9,793 nt of DNA from Pseudomonadota bacterium. Its GTDB lineage: Bacteria > Pseudomonadota > Gammaproteobacteria > Steroidobacterales > Steroidobacteraceae. The DNA lies in assembly GCA_023433515.1 (NCBI GenBank), contig JAEZCN010000081.1, positions 1-9,793 on the forward strand. The letters run 5' to 3'. Shown piece after piece: positions 1-6,913 of the stretch (the stretch's first letter is position 1; the number at the start of each line of letters is the position of its first letter). The notes under the pieces were generated by a model, which was not told the DNA's origin, did not search any database, and saw nothing but the letters and a program-made list of their open reading frames with translations. A program made the translations under genes and the position numbers.

Positions 1-81
1 GCAGATGAGCCGCGACTGTTGAGCTAGACTCGCTCGCCGTTGTGATTACTCGAATGTGAAACCCAGAGAGGACCCGTAGCC

Positions 82-1170
82 ATGCAGAACGCGCGCCGCA
101 GATTCCTAGCCCAGACCGCCGCCCTCGCCGCCACCCCGCTGATCGCGGGCGTTTCCAGCGGACAGGCACCGGCGCGCAAGCTCGGAGTGGCGTTGTGCGG
201 ACTCGGCAGCCTTGCGACCAACCAGATCGCGCCCGCACTGCAAAAGACCGCAAATTGCCGACTCGCCGGAATCATCACCGGGTCGCCCTCGAAGGCCGCC
301 GAATGGCAGAAGAAATACAACCTGCCGTCGAAGAGCGTCTACAGCTACGACAACATGCACCAGATCGCGAAGAACAAGGACATCGACATCGTCTATGTCG
401 TGACGCCGAATTCGCTGCATCTGCGCGACGCGCTCGTGGCCGCGGCCGCCGGCAAACACGTGTTCTGCGAGAAACCGATGGAGATCTCGATCGAACGCTG
501 CCAGCAGATGATCGATGCCTGCAACAAGGCGGGCGTGATGCTGGGCGTGGGTTATCGCTGCCAGTTCGAACCCAACCACCTCGAGTGCGTACGGCTCGCG
601 CGCGAGAAGGTACTGGGCGAGCTCAAGATCATCGACGCCAACTTCGGCTTCGCGGCGGGCGATCCGAAGCAGTGGCGCTTGCGACGCGACCTCGCCGGCG
701 GCGGCGCGCTCATGGATGTCGGCATCTACTGCCTGCAGACCACCATGATGCTCACGGGTGAGGAGCCGATCTGGATCAGCGCGGCGGAGGTCAAGACCGA
801 CCCGGTGAAGTTCGCCGAAGTCGACGAGACGATCATCTGGCAGTCGAAGTTCCCGAGCGGCGTGGTCGCCAATTGCGCGACCACGTACAACGCCAACGGC
901 TTCCAGAATTTCCGCGCGGCCTGCACGCGCGGCTGGTTCGGTCTCGACCCGGCTTACTACTACGGCGGCAACCGCGGCCGTCGCAGCGACAACACCGAGA
1001 TCAACATGGGGCCGTCCGACCAGTTCGCGCTCGAGCTCGACCACTTCGCCGACTGCATCATTCACAAACGCCCCACGAAGGTGCCCGGCGAAATGGGGCT
1101 CAGGGACGTCAAGTACCTGACGGCCATTTACGAGTCGATCAAGAAGGGCCACCCCATCTCGCTGGCGTAA
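82..1170 (+). CDS. Tat-exported Gfo/Idh/MocA oxidoreductase, glucose-fructose-oxidoreductase-like
   Basis: Probable periplasmic NAD(P)-dependent sugar oxidoreductase of 362 aa. The N-terminus has a twin-arginine signal (R5-R6-R7-F8-L9), a hydrophobic Ala/Leu stretch and a likely cleavage site near residue 29. The Rossmann domain follows, with the nucleotide-binding turn GLGSLA at 40-45 and the family motif E130-K131-P132 in HVFCEKPMEIS. The C-terminal substrate domain carries GGGALMDVGIY (207-216), with D212 and Y216 matching the D-x3-Y arrangement of Zymomonas glucose-fructose oxidoreductase rather than the D-x3-H of most inositol dehydrogenases. The blocks EEPIWIS (227-233) and VDETIIW (247-253) also resemble that enzyme. 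Family assignment is firm; the substrate (aldose, or an oligosaccharide released by the neighbouring enzymes) is inferred. Start chosen for AGAGAGGA at 65-72, 9 nt upstream, and because it gives an intact Tat signal. The stop codon touches the inverted repeat at 1170. Confidence 0.93.
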   Translation: MQNARRRFLAQTAALAATPLIAGVSSGQAPARKLGVALCGLGSLATNQIAPALQKTANCRLAGIITGSPSKAAEWQKKYNLPSKSVYSYDNMHQIAKNKDIDIVYVVTPNSLHLRDALVAAAAGKHVFCEKPMEISIERCQQMIDACNKAGVMLGVGYRCQFEPNHLECVRLAREKVLGELKIIDANFGFAAGDPKQWRLRRDLAGGGALMDVGIYCLQTTMMLTGEEPIWISAAEVKTDPVKFAEVDETIIWQSKFPSGVVANCATTYNANGFQNFRAACTRGWFGLDPAYYYGGNRGRRSDNTEINMGPSDQFALELDHFADCIIHKRPTKVPGEMGLRDVKYLTAIYESIKKGHPISLA

Positions 1171-1336
1171 ATGGGGACATTCCTCGTTTCCTGGAAACGG
1201 GGACAGACCTGTAGTCGAACAAAAGGCTCCGATGCGGTCGCTCGCTGCGATTCGCATCGGGGCCTTTCTTCATGGGAGTTGAAGACCCGACGGTGAGGTC
1301 TGTCCCCGTTTCCAGGAAACGAGGAATGTCCCCATT
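1170..1336. repeat. Perfect 41-bp inverted repeat between convergent stop codons (REP/MITE-like)
   Basis: The left arm is 1170-1210 and the right arm 1296-1336; they are exact reverse complements over 41 bp, around an 85-nt centre. Each arm carries GGGGACA twice, 26 nt apart (left arm 1173-1179 and 1199-1205), and an internal 15-nt palindrome CGTTTCCTGGAAACG. The left arm begins on the last base of the TAA at 1168-1170. The right arm includes the last two bases of the minus-strand TAA at 1335-1337. So the element fills the whole space between two convergent genes and overlaps both stops. No transposase gene and no clear target-site duplication is visible. GGGGACA-rich palindromes resemble REP sequences mobilised by RAYT (IS200/IS605-related) transposases, but that link is inferred. 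Confidence 0.9.
1221..1270. terminator. Bidirectional intrinsic terminator inside the inverted repeat
   Basis: A 15-bp stem pairs 1222-1236 with 1253-1267 (one G:U wobble, 1228/1261) around a 16-nt loop. Read on the plus strand it ends in TTTCTT (1265-1270); on the minus strand the AAAA at 1221-1224 gives TTTT. It therefore suits termination of both convergent genes, the oxidoreductase and the acetylesterase. Its sequence is unrelated to the 41-bp arms that surround it. Confidence 0.8.
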
Positions 1337-3308
1337 AATTCACCGCCAGCTCGAATGGGCCGACGGGTAGTTCGGCGTCGTAGAGATTGCACAGCGGCGA
1401 GTCGGCCCAGCAGAAGCGCACGCGGGTCGTGGGGCCGCCGGCGGAGTTGTCGAGACGGATGTCGCCGGCGGGCGTGAGTTGCGCGCGCACGTATCGGCAG
1501 CTCGGCTGGTCGTCGCCGCACAGTTCGAAGCCGGCGGGGTCGCGGGCGCCGATGACGTTCAGCGCACCGGCGTGGTCCGTGAAGCTCACGATGACGTTCG
1601 GACCCTCGCGCCGTGCGGCCTGCGGCTGCGCGCCGGTCGGCGAGATCTTTTCGCCGTACACGACGTGGCGCGCCGCGCGGGCGAGGCGTTTACCGACATC
1701 CTGTTTGTTGGCGGGGTGAATGTCGTCGCGATTGCCGATGTCGATCGTGACCGCGAGCCCGGCGTTGCCGTCGGCCGCGACCGCTCGACGTTGCGCGTCG
1801 CGCAGCCTGGCCCACCCACTATCTACCGGTCCGGCGGGCAACGGGCCCCAGTTCGCGAGCTGCACGACGAAGAACGACAGCGGCGCATCGAACTGGCGCC
1901 GCAAGTCCGCGAACAACCCGGCGAGTTGCGCCTCGTATCGCTGCGCGTCGCCGAGCCAGCCGTTAGCCTCGCCCTGGTACCACGCCACGCCGCGCAGGCC
2001 GAACCTGCCGAGCGGCGCGATCATCCCGTTGTAGAGGATGTTGATGCCGGCGATGGGCTCCCACGGCGCGCGCGGCGGATACAGGCCCGGCGGCGGCAAT
2101 TGGTACTCGATGTCCGCCAGCGCGGCGGTGGACCCGTCCGCGAACCGCAGCACGAGTTCAGCCGCCGGTCCGCGCAGTCCGCCATTGCCCCACATGTCGA
2201 ACACGTTGACCACGACGAGGTTCTCGCCCGCGCGCAACCGTCCGGCGGGCACCGGGTAGCTGCGCCGCTGCTCGCCGAAACCGCTCGCGATCGCGCGGCC
2301 GTTCAACCACACGAGATCGACATCGTCGACCTGCGCGAGCTCGAGCGTCGCGGCCTGCTTCGCCTGCGCGCGGCTCAGCTTCGCGCGGGCGCGATACCAG
2401 ACGATGCCGTCGTAGCTGGCCAGCGCCGGCTCGCCCCACAGCTCCCAATGACCGAGCTGCGCGGGCGCGGCGCGCCAGTCGCCGCTGCTCTTTCCCGTGG
2501 TCCACGGCGCGATGCCGCGCGTTGCCGATTGCGAGGTCCACCATTTCTGCCAGGTCTCGCCCCAGAGGGCGTCCGCCGCGGCGACGTCGCGCGCGCGCGT
2601 GCCTAACAACTCGAGATTCGCGTCGTTGCCGCCGAGCGCGCGTAAAGCGTCGGCGCTCAGCCAGGTTTCGATGCGTGTGCCGCCCCACGAGGCGTTGACC
2701 AGGCCCATGGGTATACCCGTGGTTTTCTGCAACTCACGCGCGAAGTAGTAACACACCGCGGAAAAGTGCTGCGTGGTGTCCGGCCCCGCGATCTTCCATT
2801 CGAGCGGCGCATCGAAGTCCGCGCGCGGCGCGACGGCGGCGAAGTTCGGAACCTTGAGGTGCCGGATCGCATCGTTCGCCGACTGCGCGACCTCGGCATC
2901 CGCGTTGAGCGCGAGTCGCACGGGCCATTCCATGTTGGACTGGCCCGAGCACAACCAGACGTCGCCGACCAGCACGTCATCCGCGCTCTGCAGATGCGTC
3001 GTGGTACGCGCGGTGAGCTTGTGCGGGCCGCCCGCGGGCAGTTCCGGCAACGCGAGTCGCCAGCGTCCGTCGTCATCGGCCTGTGTGCTGCGGGTCGCGC
3101 CCGAGAGCGTTACGGTGACTTCTTCACCCGGCCGCGCATCGCCCCAGATCTCGATCGGGCGGTCACGCTGCAGGACGACGTGGTCCGAGAAAATGCGCGC
3201 CATCAACGGCGCCGTCGCGTGCTTTTCCGCAGCCTGCGCCGCTGCGGGAAATACCCCGCAAATCGCCCACGCCGCCCACACCAACGACTTGCCCGTTCGC
3301 TGTACCAT
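1335..3308 (-). CDS. Secreted SGNH sialate-O-acetylesterase-type carbohydrate esterase (CE20-like)
   Basis: A 657-aa exported esterase expected to remove O-acetyl groups from glycans. Residues 1 to about 27 form a Sec signal peptide ending in an AAAQA-type site. An N-terminal beta domain (about 33-110) precedes SGNH block I, SGQSNMEW (121-128, nucleophile S124). Then come SWGGTRIETW (207-216, block II Gly), WYQGEAN (443-449, block III) and DDIHP (528-532), where D529 and H531 complete the triad. Between blocks II and III lies an insert (about 285-400) with WYRARAKL and DLVWLNGRAIASG, looking like a GH2-type sugar-binding jelly roll. This arrangement is known from CE20 acetyl-xyloglucan-type esterases. 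Start at 3308 is preferred over the longer version from 3338 because GGGAGGGG lies just upstream and the longer form would overlap the divergent gene. The TAA at 1337-1335 lies partly in the repeat. Natural substrate (xylan, xyloglucan or pectin acetate) is not decided by sequence. Confidence 0.92.
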   Translation of the reverse strand: MVQRTGKSLVWAAWAICGVFPAAAQAAEKHATAPLMARIFSDHVVLQRDRPIEIWGDARPGEEVTVTLSGATRSTQADDDGRWRLALPELPAGGPHKLTARTTTHLQSADDVLVGDVWLCSGQSNMEWPVRLALNADAEVAQSANDAIRHLKVPNFAAVAPRADFDAPLEWKIAGPDTTQHFSAVCYYFARELQKTTGIPMGLVNASWGGTRIETWLSADALRALGGNDANLELLGTRARDVAAADALWGETWQKWWTSQSATRGIAPWTTGKSSGDWRAAPAQLGHWELWGEPALASYDGIVWYRARAKLSRAQAKQAATLELAQVDDVDLVWLNGRAIASGFGEQRRSYPVPAGRLRAGENLVVVNVFDMWGNGGLRGPAAELVLRFADGSTAALADIEYQLPPPGLYPPRAPWEPIAGINILYNGMIAPLGRFGLRGVAWYQGEANGWLGDAQRYEAQLAGLFADLRRQFDAPLSFFVVQLANWGPLPAGPVDSGWARLRDAQRRAVAADGNAGLAVTIDIGNRDDIHPANKQDVGKRLARAARHVVYGEKISPTGAQPQAARREGPNVIVSFTDHAGALNVIGARDPAGFELCGDDQPSCRYVRAQLTPAGDIRLDNSAGGPTTRVRFCWADSPLCNLYDAELPVGPFELAVN

Positions 3309-3311
3309 CCG

Positions 3312-3319
3312 CCCCTCCC
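3312..3319 (-). promoter_or_regulatory. Ribosome binding site of the acetylesterase gene (decides start)
   Basis: Read on the minus strand this is GGGAGGGG, with GGAGG 5 nt before the ATG at 3308-3306. It fixes the esterase start at 3308. It fills most of the 11-nt gap to the divergent ATG at 3320, so the two start regions are packed against each other. Confidence 0.75.
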
Positions 3320-4336
3320 ATGAACGCATTCGCTCCAATCCTCGTTCGAGACGGCGTCGACCTCAAGACATTCCGCGAGGAAATCACGCCGGCGGCGCAG
3401 CCGGTGGTGCTCAAAGGGTTGTTGGACGACTGGCCGGCCGTGCGCGCCGCGCGCGCAGGTTCGCGCGCGCTCGCGGATCTCCTTCGTGGATTCGATCGCG
3501 GCACGCAGGTCACCGTCATCGAATGTCCGCGCGAGACCGGTGGGCGGCTGTTCTATCGCGAGGACATGTCGGGCCTGAATTTCGTCCGCATGCCCGGACA
3601 GATCGGGTCGACGATCGATCGCCTGCTCGGGCTCGAAGCCGCTCCGGATGCGCCGGCCGTATTCCTCGAGTCGATGCGCACCGAGAAATACCTGCCCGAC
3701 TTCTCCGCGCAGCATCCGCTGCCGATCGTTCCGCAACCGGCGGATCCGCGCATCTGGATCGGCAATGCGATCACGGTGCAGACGCACTTCGATCCGCTGT
3801 ACAACGTGGCCTGCGTCGTCGGCGGCCGACGGCGTTTCACGCTGTTCCCACCCGAGCAGGTGGCGAACATGTACATGGGGCCGGTCGATTTCACGCCGTC
3901 GGGCACACCGATCAGCATGGTTTCGATCGACGCGCCGGACCTCGCGCGTTACCCGCGATTCGCCGAAGCGCTGCGCCATGCGAGGCAGGCCGAGCTCGGC
4001 CCGGGCGACGCGTTGTACATCCCGTACGGCTGGTGGCACCAGGTCGAGTCGCTCACGCCGTTCAACGTGCTGGTCAACTACTGGTGGAACACCACGCCCA
4101 AGATGGGTTCGCCCTACGCGGTGCTGCTGCACGCGGCGATGTCGCTGCGCGACCTGCCCGCGGATCAACGCGCGATGTGGCGCGCGATGTTCGAGCACCT
4201 GGTTTTCAGCGAGCCCGAAGAAGCCCTCGCGCACCTGCCTCCTGACAGGCGCGGACTGCTGGGGCCACCTTCGGCGGAGCGCACGCGCGAGGTACGCGCC
4301 ATCCTGGCCGCGACGTTCAATCGACCGCCGGGCTGA
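3320..4336 (+). CDS. Cupin-like (JmjC/Cupin_8) Fe(II)-dependent protein
   Basis: A 338-aa protein of the JmjC-related cupin-like family (Cupin_8), whose members include FIH-type Fe(II)/2-oxoglutarate hydroxylases. The opening PAAQPVVLKGLLDDWPAV (24-41) is the typical entry of these folds. The metal triad is visible as H156-F-D158 and H240 (PYGWWHQVESL), and GGRRRFTLFPPEQ (168-180) matches the usual strand after the first metal motif. There is no signal peptide, so it is probably cytoplasmic. In Xanthomonadales and Caulobacter-type genomes such proteins often sit in polysaccharide-utilisation loci beside TonB receptors, but the substrate is unknown. No Shine-Dalgarno sequence precedes the ATG (upstream bases are pyrimidine-rich), and no ATG or GTG alternative is seen in the first codons. 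It probably leads an operon with the GH10 gene 59 nt downstream. A hydroxylase activity is inferred from family only. Confidence 0.85.
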   Translation: MNAFAPILVRDGVDLKTFREEITPAAQPVVLKGLLDDWPAVRAARAGSRALADLLRGFDRGTQVTVIECPRETGGRLFYREDMSGLNFVRMPGQIGSTIDRLLGLEAAPDAPAVFLESMRTEKYLPDFSAQHPLPIVPQPADPRIWIGNAITVQTHFDPLYNVACVVGGRRRFTLFPPEQVANMYMGPVDFTPSGTPISMVSIDAPDLARYPRFAEALRHARQAELGPGDALYIPYGWWHQVESLTPFNVLVNYWWNTTPKMGSPYAVLLHAAMSLRDLPADQRAMWRAMFEHLVFSEPEEALAHLPPDRRGLLGPPSAERTREVRAILAATFNRPPG

Positions 4337-4383
4337 AGAATTCGAAGTAGTTGGAGTGCGCGACCGCGGTGGCCGCGCTGCAT

Positions 4384-4393
4384 GGGGGAGGAG
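4384..4393 (+). promoter_or_regulatory. Ribosome binding site of the GH10 gene (decides start)
   Basis: GGGGGAGGAG lies directly before the ATG at 4396 (GGAGG at 4387-4391, 4-nt spacer). It supports starting the xylanase at 4396, where a canonical lipoprotein signal begins, instead of the in-frame ATG at 4351, which would put 15 unlikely residues in front of the signal. Confidence 0.75.
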
Positions 4394-4395
4394 CA

Positions 4396-5667
4396 ATGCG
4401 CAGAACGTTGCCTGCACTGGCCGGCCTCTTGGCCGTATTTTTCCTGGCGTCATGCGGCGGCGGAGGCGGCAGCGAGACCGGCACCCCGGGCCCTCCGGAC
4501 AGCGGCCCTCCGGCCCCACCGGCGCCCGTGCTGCCCAATCCCGCGACGGCCCCGGCGCTGAAGACCGTCATCGCCGGGCGTTTCGGCGTCGCGGACTATC
4601 CAGTGGGCGCCGCCATCGAGCCGAGCTCCACGATCGGCGCGGACGCCACGCTGCTCGCGCGGCACATGAGCAGCGTCACCGCGGAAAACGCGATGAAGCC
4701 CGACACGATCTGGCCGAACGCGCCGGGCACGCAGGAGCCCGCGGCGGCGCCCGATTTCGCGCCCGCCGACCAGATCGTCGCGTTCGCCCATGCCAACGGG
4801 ATGCGCGTGCGCGGACACACGCTGCTATGGCACCAGACCGCGCCGACCTGGTTCTTCGCGGGCGACCGGTCGGATCCGGCGACCTATCGCGCGGCCGTGC
4901 GCCAGCGTCTGCGCGACTACATCTTCGCGGTCATGACGCACTTCCCCGAGGTGTACGCGTGGGACGTCGTCAACGAGGTGGCCTCGGACACACCAGATGA
5001 CGCCAACCCCTATCGCACGAACAGCCCCTGGTACGACGCGTACAGCGTGGGCGACGCCGACGGCAGCGAATATGTGCGCGACGCCTTCCTGTTCGCGACG
5101 CAGGCGCGCGCGTCGATGAGCCTGACCAGCGCCGACATGAAACTCATGATCAATGACTACAGCACCGAGAGCGCGGGCAAACGCGCCAACGTGCTCGCGA
5201 TCCTCGAGGACGTCATGAACGCCGGCACGGGCGCGGACATCAACGGCGTCGGGCACCAGTTCCACCTGCAGCGCGGCGCCGACGTCGCGCAGGTCACCGC
5301 GGCGCTGAGCGCCGTCGAGGCGGTGTCGAGCACGCTCGAGAACCACGTGACGGAGCTCGACGTGTCCATCTACCAGGATCCGGGCAGCTGTTTCTCCGCC
5401 CGCACGATCCCGCCCTGCTCCGCCGATTACGGCGCGAATCCGCCGCAATCGGCGTTGTCCCAGCAGGCGACGCTGTATCGCCAGCTGTTCGCGGCATTCA
5501 ACCGTCCGAGCGTCACGTCGATCACGACCTGGGGCATCGCGGACAATCACACCTGGCTCAATTCGTTCCCGGTGAATCGGACGAACCGCCCCCTGCTGTT
5601 CGATACGAACCGCGATCCCAAGTGGGCGTTCTGGGCGGTAGTCGATCCGACGATCATCGTTCCATAA
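4396..5667 (+). CDS. GH10 endo-beta-1,4-xylanase, lipoprotein
   Basis: A 423-aa glycoside hydrolase family 10 enzyme that cuts internal beta-1,4 bonds of xylan by a retaining mechanism. It starts with a lipoprotein signal (MRRTLPALAGLLAVFFLASC), with C20 as the lipidated cysteine and Gly at +2, which favours outer-membrane sorting. A Gly/Pro-rich linker (21 to about 48) leads to the catalytic TIM barrel. Visible GH10 landmarks are TAENAMKPD (95-103), GHTLLWHQTAPTWF (140-153), the acid/base E194 in WDVVNE (189-194), the nucleophile E320 in VTELDVSIY (318-326) and TTWGIADNHTWL (377-388). A short insert at about 329-345 has two cysteines (C332, C341) that could form a disulfide. The enzyme is complete and has no attached binding module. 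It lies 25 nt before the DUF4861 gene, so co-transcription is likely. Endo-xylanase is the usual activity; exact xylan type is unknown. Confidence 0.95.
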   Translation: MRRTLPALAGLLAVFFLASCGGGGGSETGTPGPPDSGPPAPPAPVLPNPATAPALKTVIAGRFGVADYPVGAAIEPSSTIGADATLLARHMSSVTAENAMKPDTIWPNAPGTQEPAAAPDFAPADQIVAFAHANGMRVRGHTLLWHQTAPTWFFAGDRSDPATYRAAVRQRLRDYIFAVMTHFPEVYAWDVVNEVASDTPDDANPYRTNSPWYDAYSVGDADGSEYVRDAFLFATQARASMSLTSADMKLMINDYSTESAGKRANVLAILEDVMNAGTGADINGVGHQFHLQRGADVAQVTAALSAVEAVSSTLENHVTELDVSIYQDPGSCFSARTIPPCSADYGANPPQSALSQQATLYRQLFAAFNRPSVTSITTWGIADNHTWLNSFPVNRTNRPLLFDTNRDPKWAFWAVVDPTIIVP

Positions 5668-5692
5668 TCAGCCTCCTGGGGAGGGACAGAAC

Positions 5693-6913
5693 ATGCAGAA
5701 CCTTTGGCGTGGCGCGATCTGCGGAATCCTGGTGTGCGCTTCGGCAACGGCCCTGGCCGCGGGAGCGACCCTGGTCGCGACCCACGAGCTCGACGCGGCG
5801 CGTCCGGGCGAAATCGTGGTCGTGCCCTTCGCGGAGATCGAGAAGGTGGCACCGGGACAGCGCATGTTCCACGTCGTGGTCCGCGACGCTCGCGGCCGGT
5901 CGCTGCCGCTGCAGGTCACCAACTACCAGCACGATCATCGGGGTGCGCAGTACGACGACCTCGTGTTCCAGTACGACTTCGCCGCGGGCGAGAAGCGCGC
6001 CGAGTTCACGCTCGAGCCAGTCACGCAGGCCACGCCGCCCGAGCCGCCCTGCGTATATGCGCGCGTGGTGCCCGAGCGGCACGGCGACATGGCCTGGGAG
6101 AACGATCGCATCGCGCATCGCATGTATGGCATGCCGCTCAACACGCCGGCCGCGGGCGGCGAGCGCCTGCGCGGCAGCGGCATCGACGTCTGGGGGAAAC
6201 GGGTCGCGTATCCCATCGTCGACCGCTGGTACGCGAAAGGTCACGATCAGTTCCACGAGGACGAGGAAGGCGAAGGCCTCGACCTCTACAGCATCGGCGG
6301 CTCGCGGGGCGCGGGCGGCACGGGTATCTGGGACGGGGCGAAACTGTGGACCTCGGACAACTTCGTGAAGGCCGAAGTGCTGTCGAGCGGTCCGCGGCGC
6401 GCGGCCTTCACGTTGACCTATGCGCCGTTCGAAGCGGGCAGGTTCGGGCAGGTGTCCGAGACCAAGCGTTTCACCGTCGACTGCGGGCGCAACCTGGATG
6501 CGGTGGAGAGCCTGTTCGAATTCGAGGGCGATGCCGCGCTCGTGGGAATCGGGCTCACCGAACATCCGCGCGTCGAGGGATTCCCGGCGGGCGTGCTCAC
6601 GAAGGATCCCGAGGGTCGCTGGATGAGCTTGTGGGAGGAGAACAAGGACGGCGGACTCGGCGTCGCGGTGATCCTCGCGGCGGGAGAAGCTTCCACGGGA
6701 TTCGCGTACGAGGCGCCGGCCAAACTACCCGGAAACGGCAATCACCTGCTGCTCGTGAACGCGCGGAAAGGCGTGCCGGTGCGCTACCACACGGGCGCGG
6801 GCTGGACCGGCAGCGGACAGTTCAAGGATCGCGCGGCCTGGGAGAACCACGTGCGCGCATACGCGGCGCGCGTGGCGCGGCCGCTCCACGTCACCGTGAG
6901 CGCGAAACCATGA
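5693..6913 (+). CDS. Secreted DUF4861 family protein
   Basis: A 406-aa exported protein of the uncharacterised DUF4861 family, recognised from ERHGDMAWENDRIAHRMYG (128-146) and the Gly-rich block GEGLDLYSIGGSRGAGGTG (193-211). A Sec signal occupies residues 1-22 or so (cleavage after ALA). The conserved middle is rich in histidine and acidic residues (H130, E136, D138, H184, H188, E190-E192), which could form an active or metal site; this is inference. The protein seems mainly beta-stranded and has no recognised hydrolase motif. DUF4861 genes are commonly found beside GH105/GH88 unsaturated uronyl hydrolases in pectin or ulvan-type loci, and here the stop (TGA 6911-6913) overlaps the ATG of a GH105 gene in ATGA, so the two are translationally coupled. 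A strong ribosome site, GGGGAGGG at 5678-5685, stands 8 nt upstream. Activity is unknown; a role on uronic-acid oligosaccharides is the best guess. Confidence 0.85.
   Translation: MQNLWRGAICGILVCASATALAAGATLVATHELDAARPGEIVVVPFAEIEKVAPGQRMFHVVVRDARGRSLPLQVTNYQHDHRGAQYDDLVFQYDFAAGEKRAEFTLEPVTQATPPEPPCVYARVVPERHGDMAWENDRIAHRMYGMPLNTPAAGGERLRGSGIDVWGKRVAYPIVDRWYAKGHDQFHEDEEGEGLDLYSIGGSRGAGGTGIWDGAKLWTSDNFVKAEVLSSGPRRAAFTLTYAPFEAGRFGQVSETKRFTVDCGRNLDAVESLFEFEGDAALVGIGLTEHPRVEGFPAGVLTKDPEGRWMSLWEENKDGGLGVAVILAAGEASTGFAYEAPAKLPGNGNHLLLVNARKGVPVRYHTGAGWTGSGQFKDRAAWENHVRAYAARVARPLHVTVSAKP

Noticed and set aside
19..46. Possible promoter TTGAGC (19-24) and TGTGAT (41-46) before the oxidoreductase gene
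   Set aside because: Spacing of 16 nt is acceptable but the -10 match is weak and such matches occur by chance; not strong enough to list.
41..59. Two TGTGA words (41-45 and 55-59) as a CRP-type site
   Set aside because: They are in direct rather than inverted orientation with the wrong spacing for TGTGA-N6-TCACA.
106..1257. Long minus-strand open frame (383 codons) opposite the oxidoreductase gene
   Set aside because: GC-rich codon use leaves the antisense frame open; the translation is Arg/Ala/Val-rich low-information sequence, and the plus-strand product is a clear family member.
1171..1296. A 41-codon frame starting right after the oxidoreductase stop as a real small gene
   Set aside because: No ribosome site of its own, and it runs through the repeat arm and terminator hairpin; kept only as a finding.
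1479..2606. Plus-strand open frame of 375 codons opposite the acetylesterase
   Set aside because: Shadow of the minus-strand gene, which has an intact SGNH triad; the plus translation has no motif.
4351..4395. Upstream in-frame ATG as start of the xylanase
   Set aside because: It would put 15 residues before a canonical lipoprotein signal, and the best ribosome site is inside this stretch, before 4396.
3203..4519. Minus-strand open frame of 438 codons opposite the cupin gene
   Set aside because: Arg-rich antisense shadow spanning two unrelated plus-strand genes and their gap; no family motifs.
5654..6565. Minus-strand open frame of 303 codons opposite the DUF4861 gene
   Set aside because: Antisense shadow with no recognisable domain, no plausible ribosome site, and it crosses the junction of two real genes.
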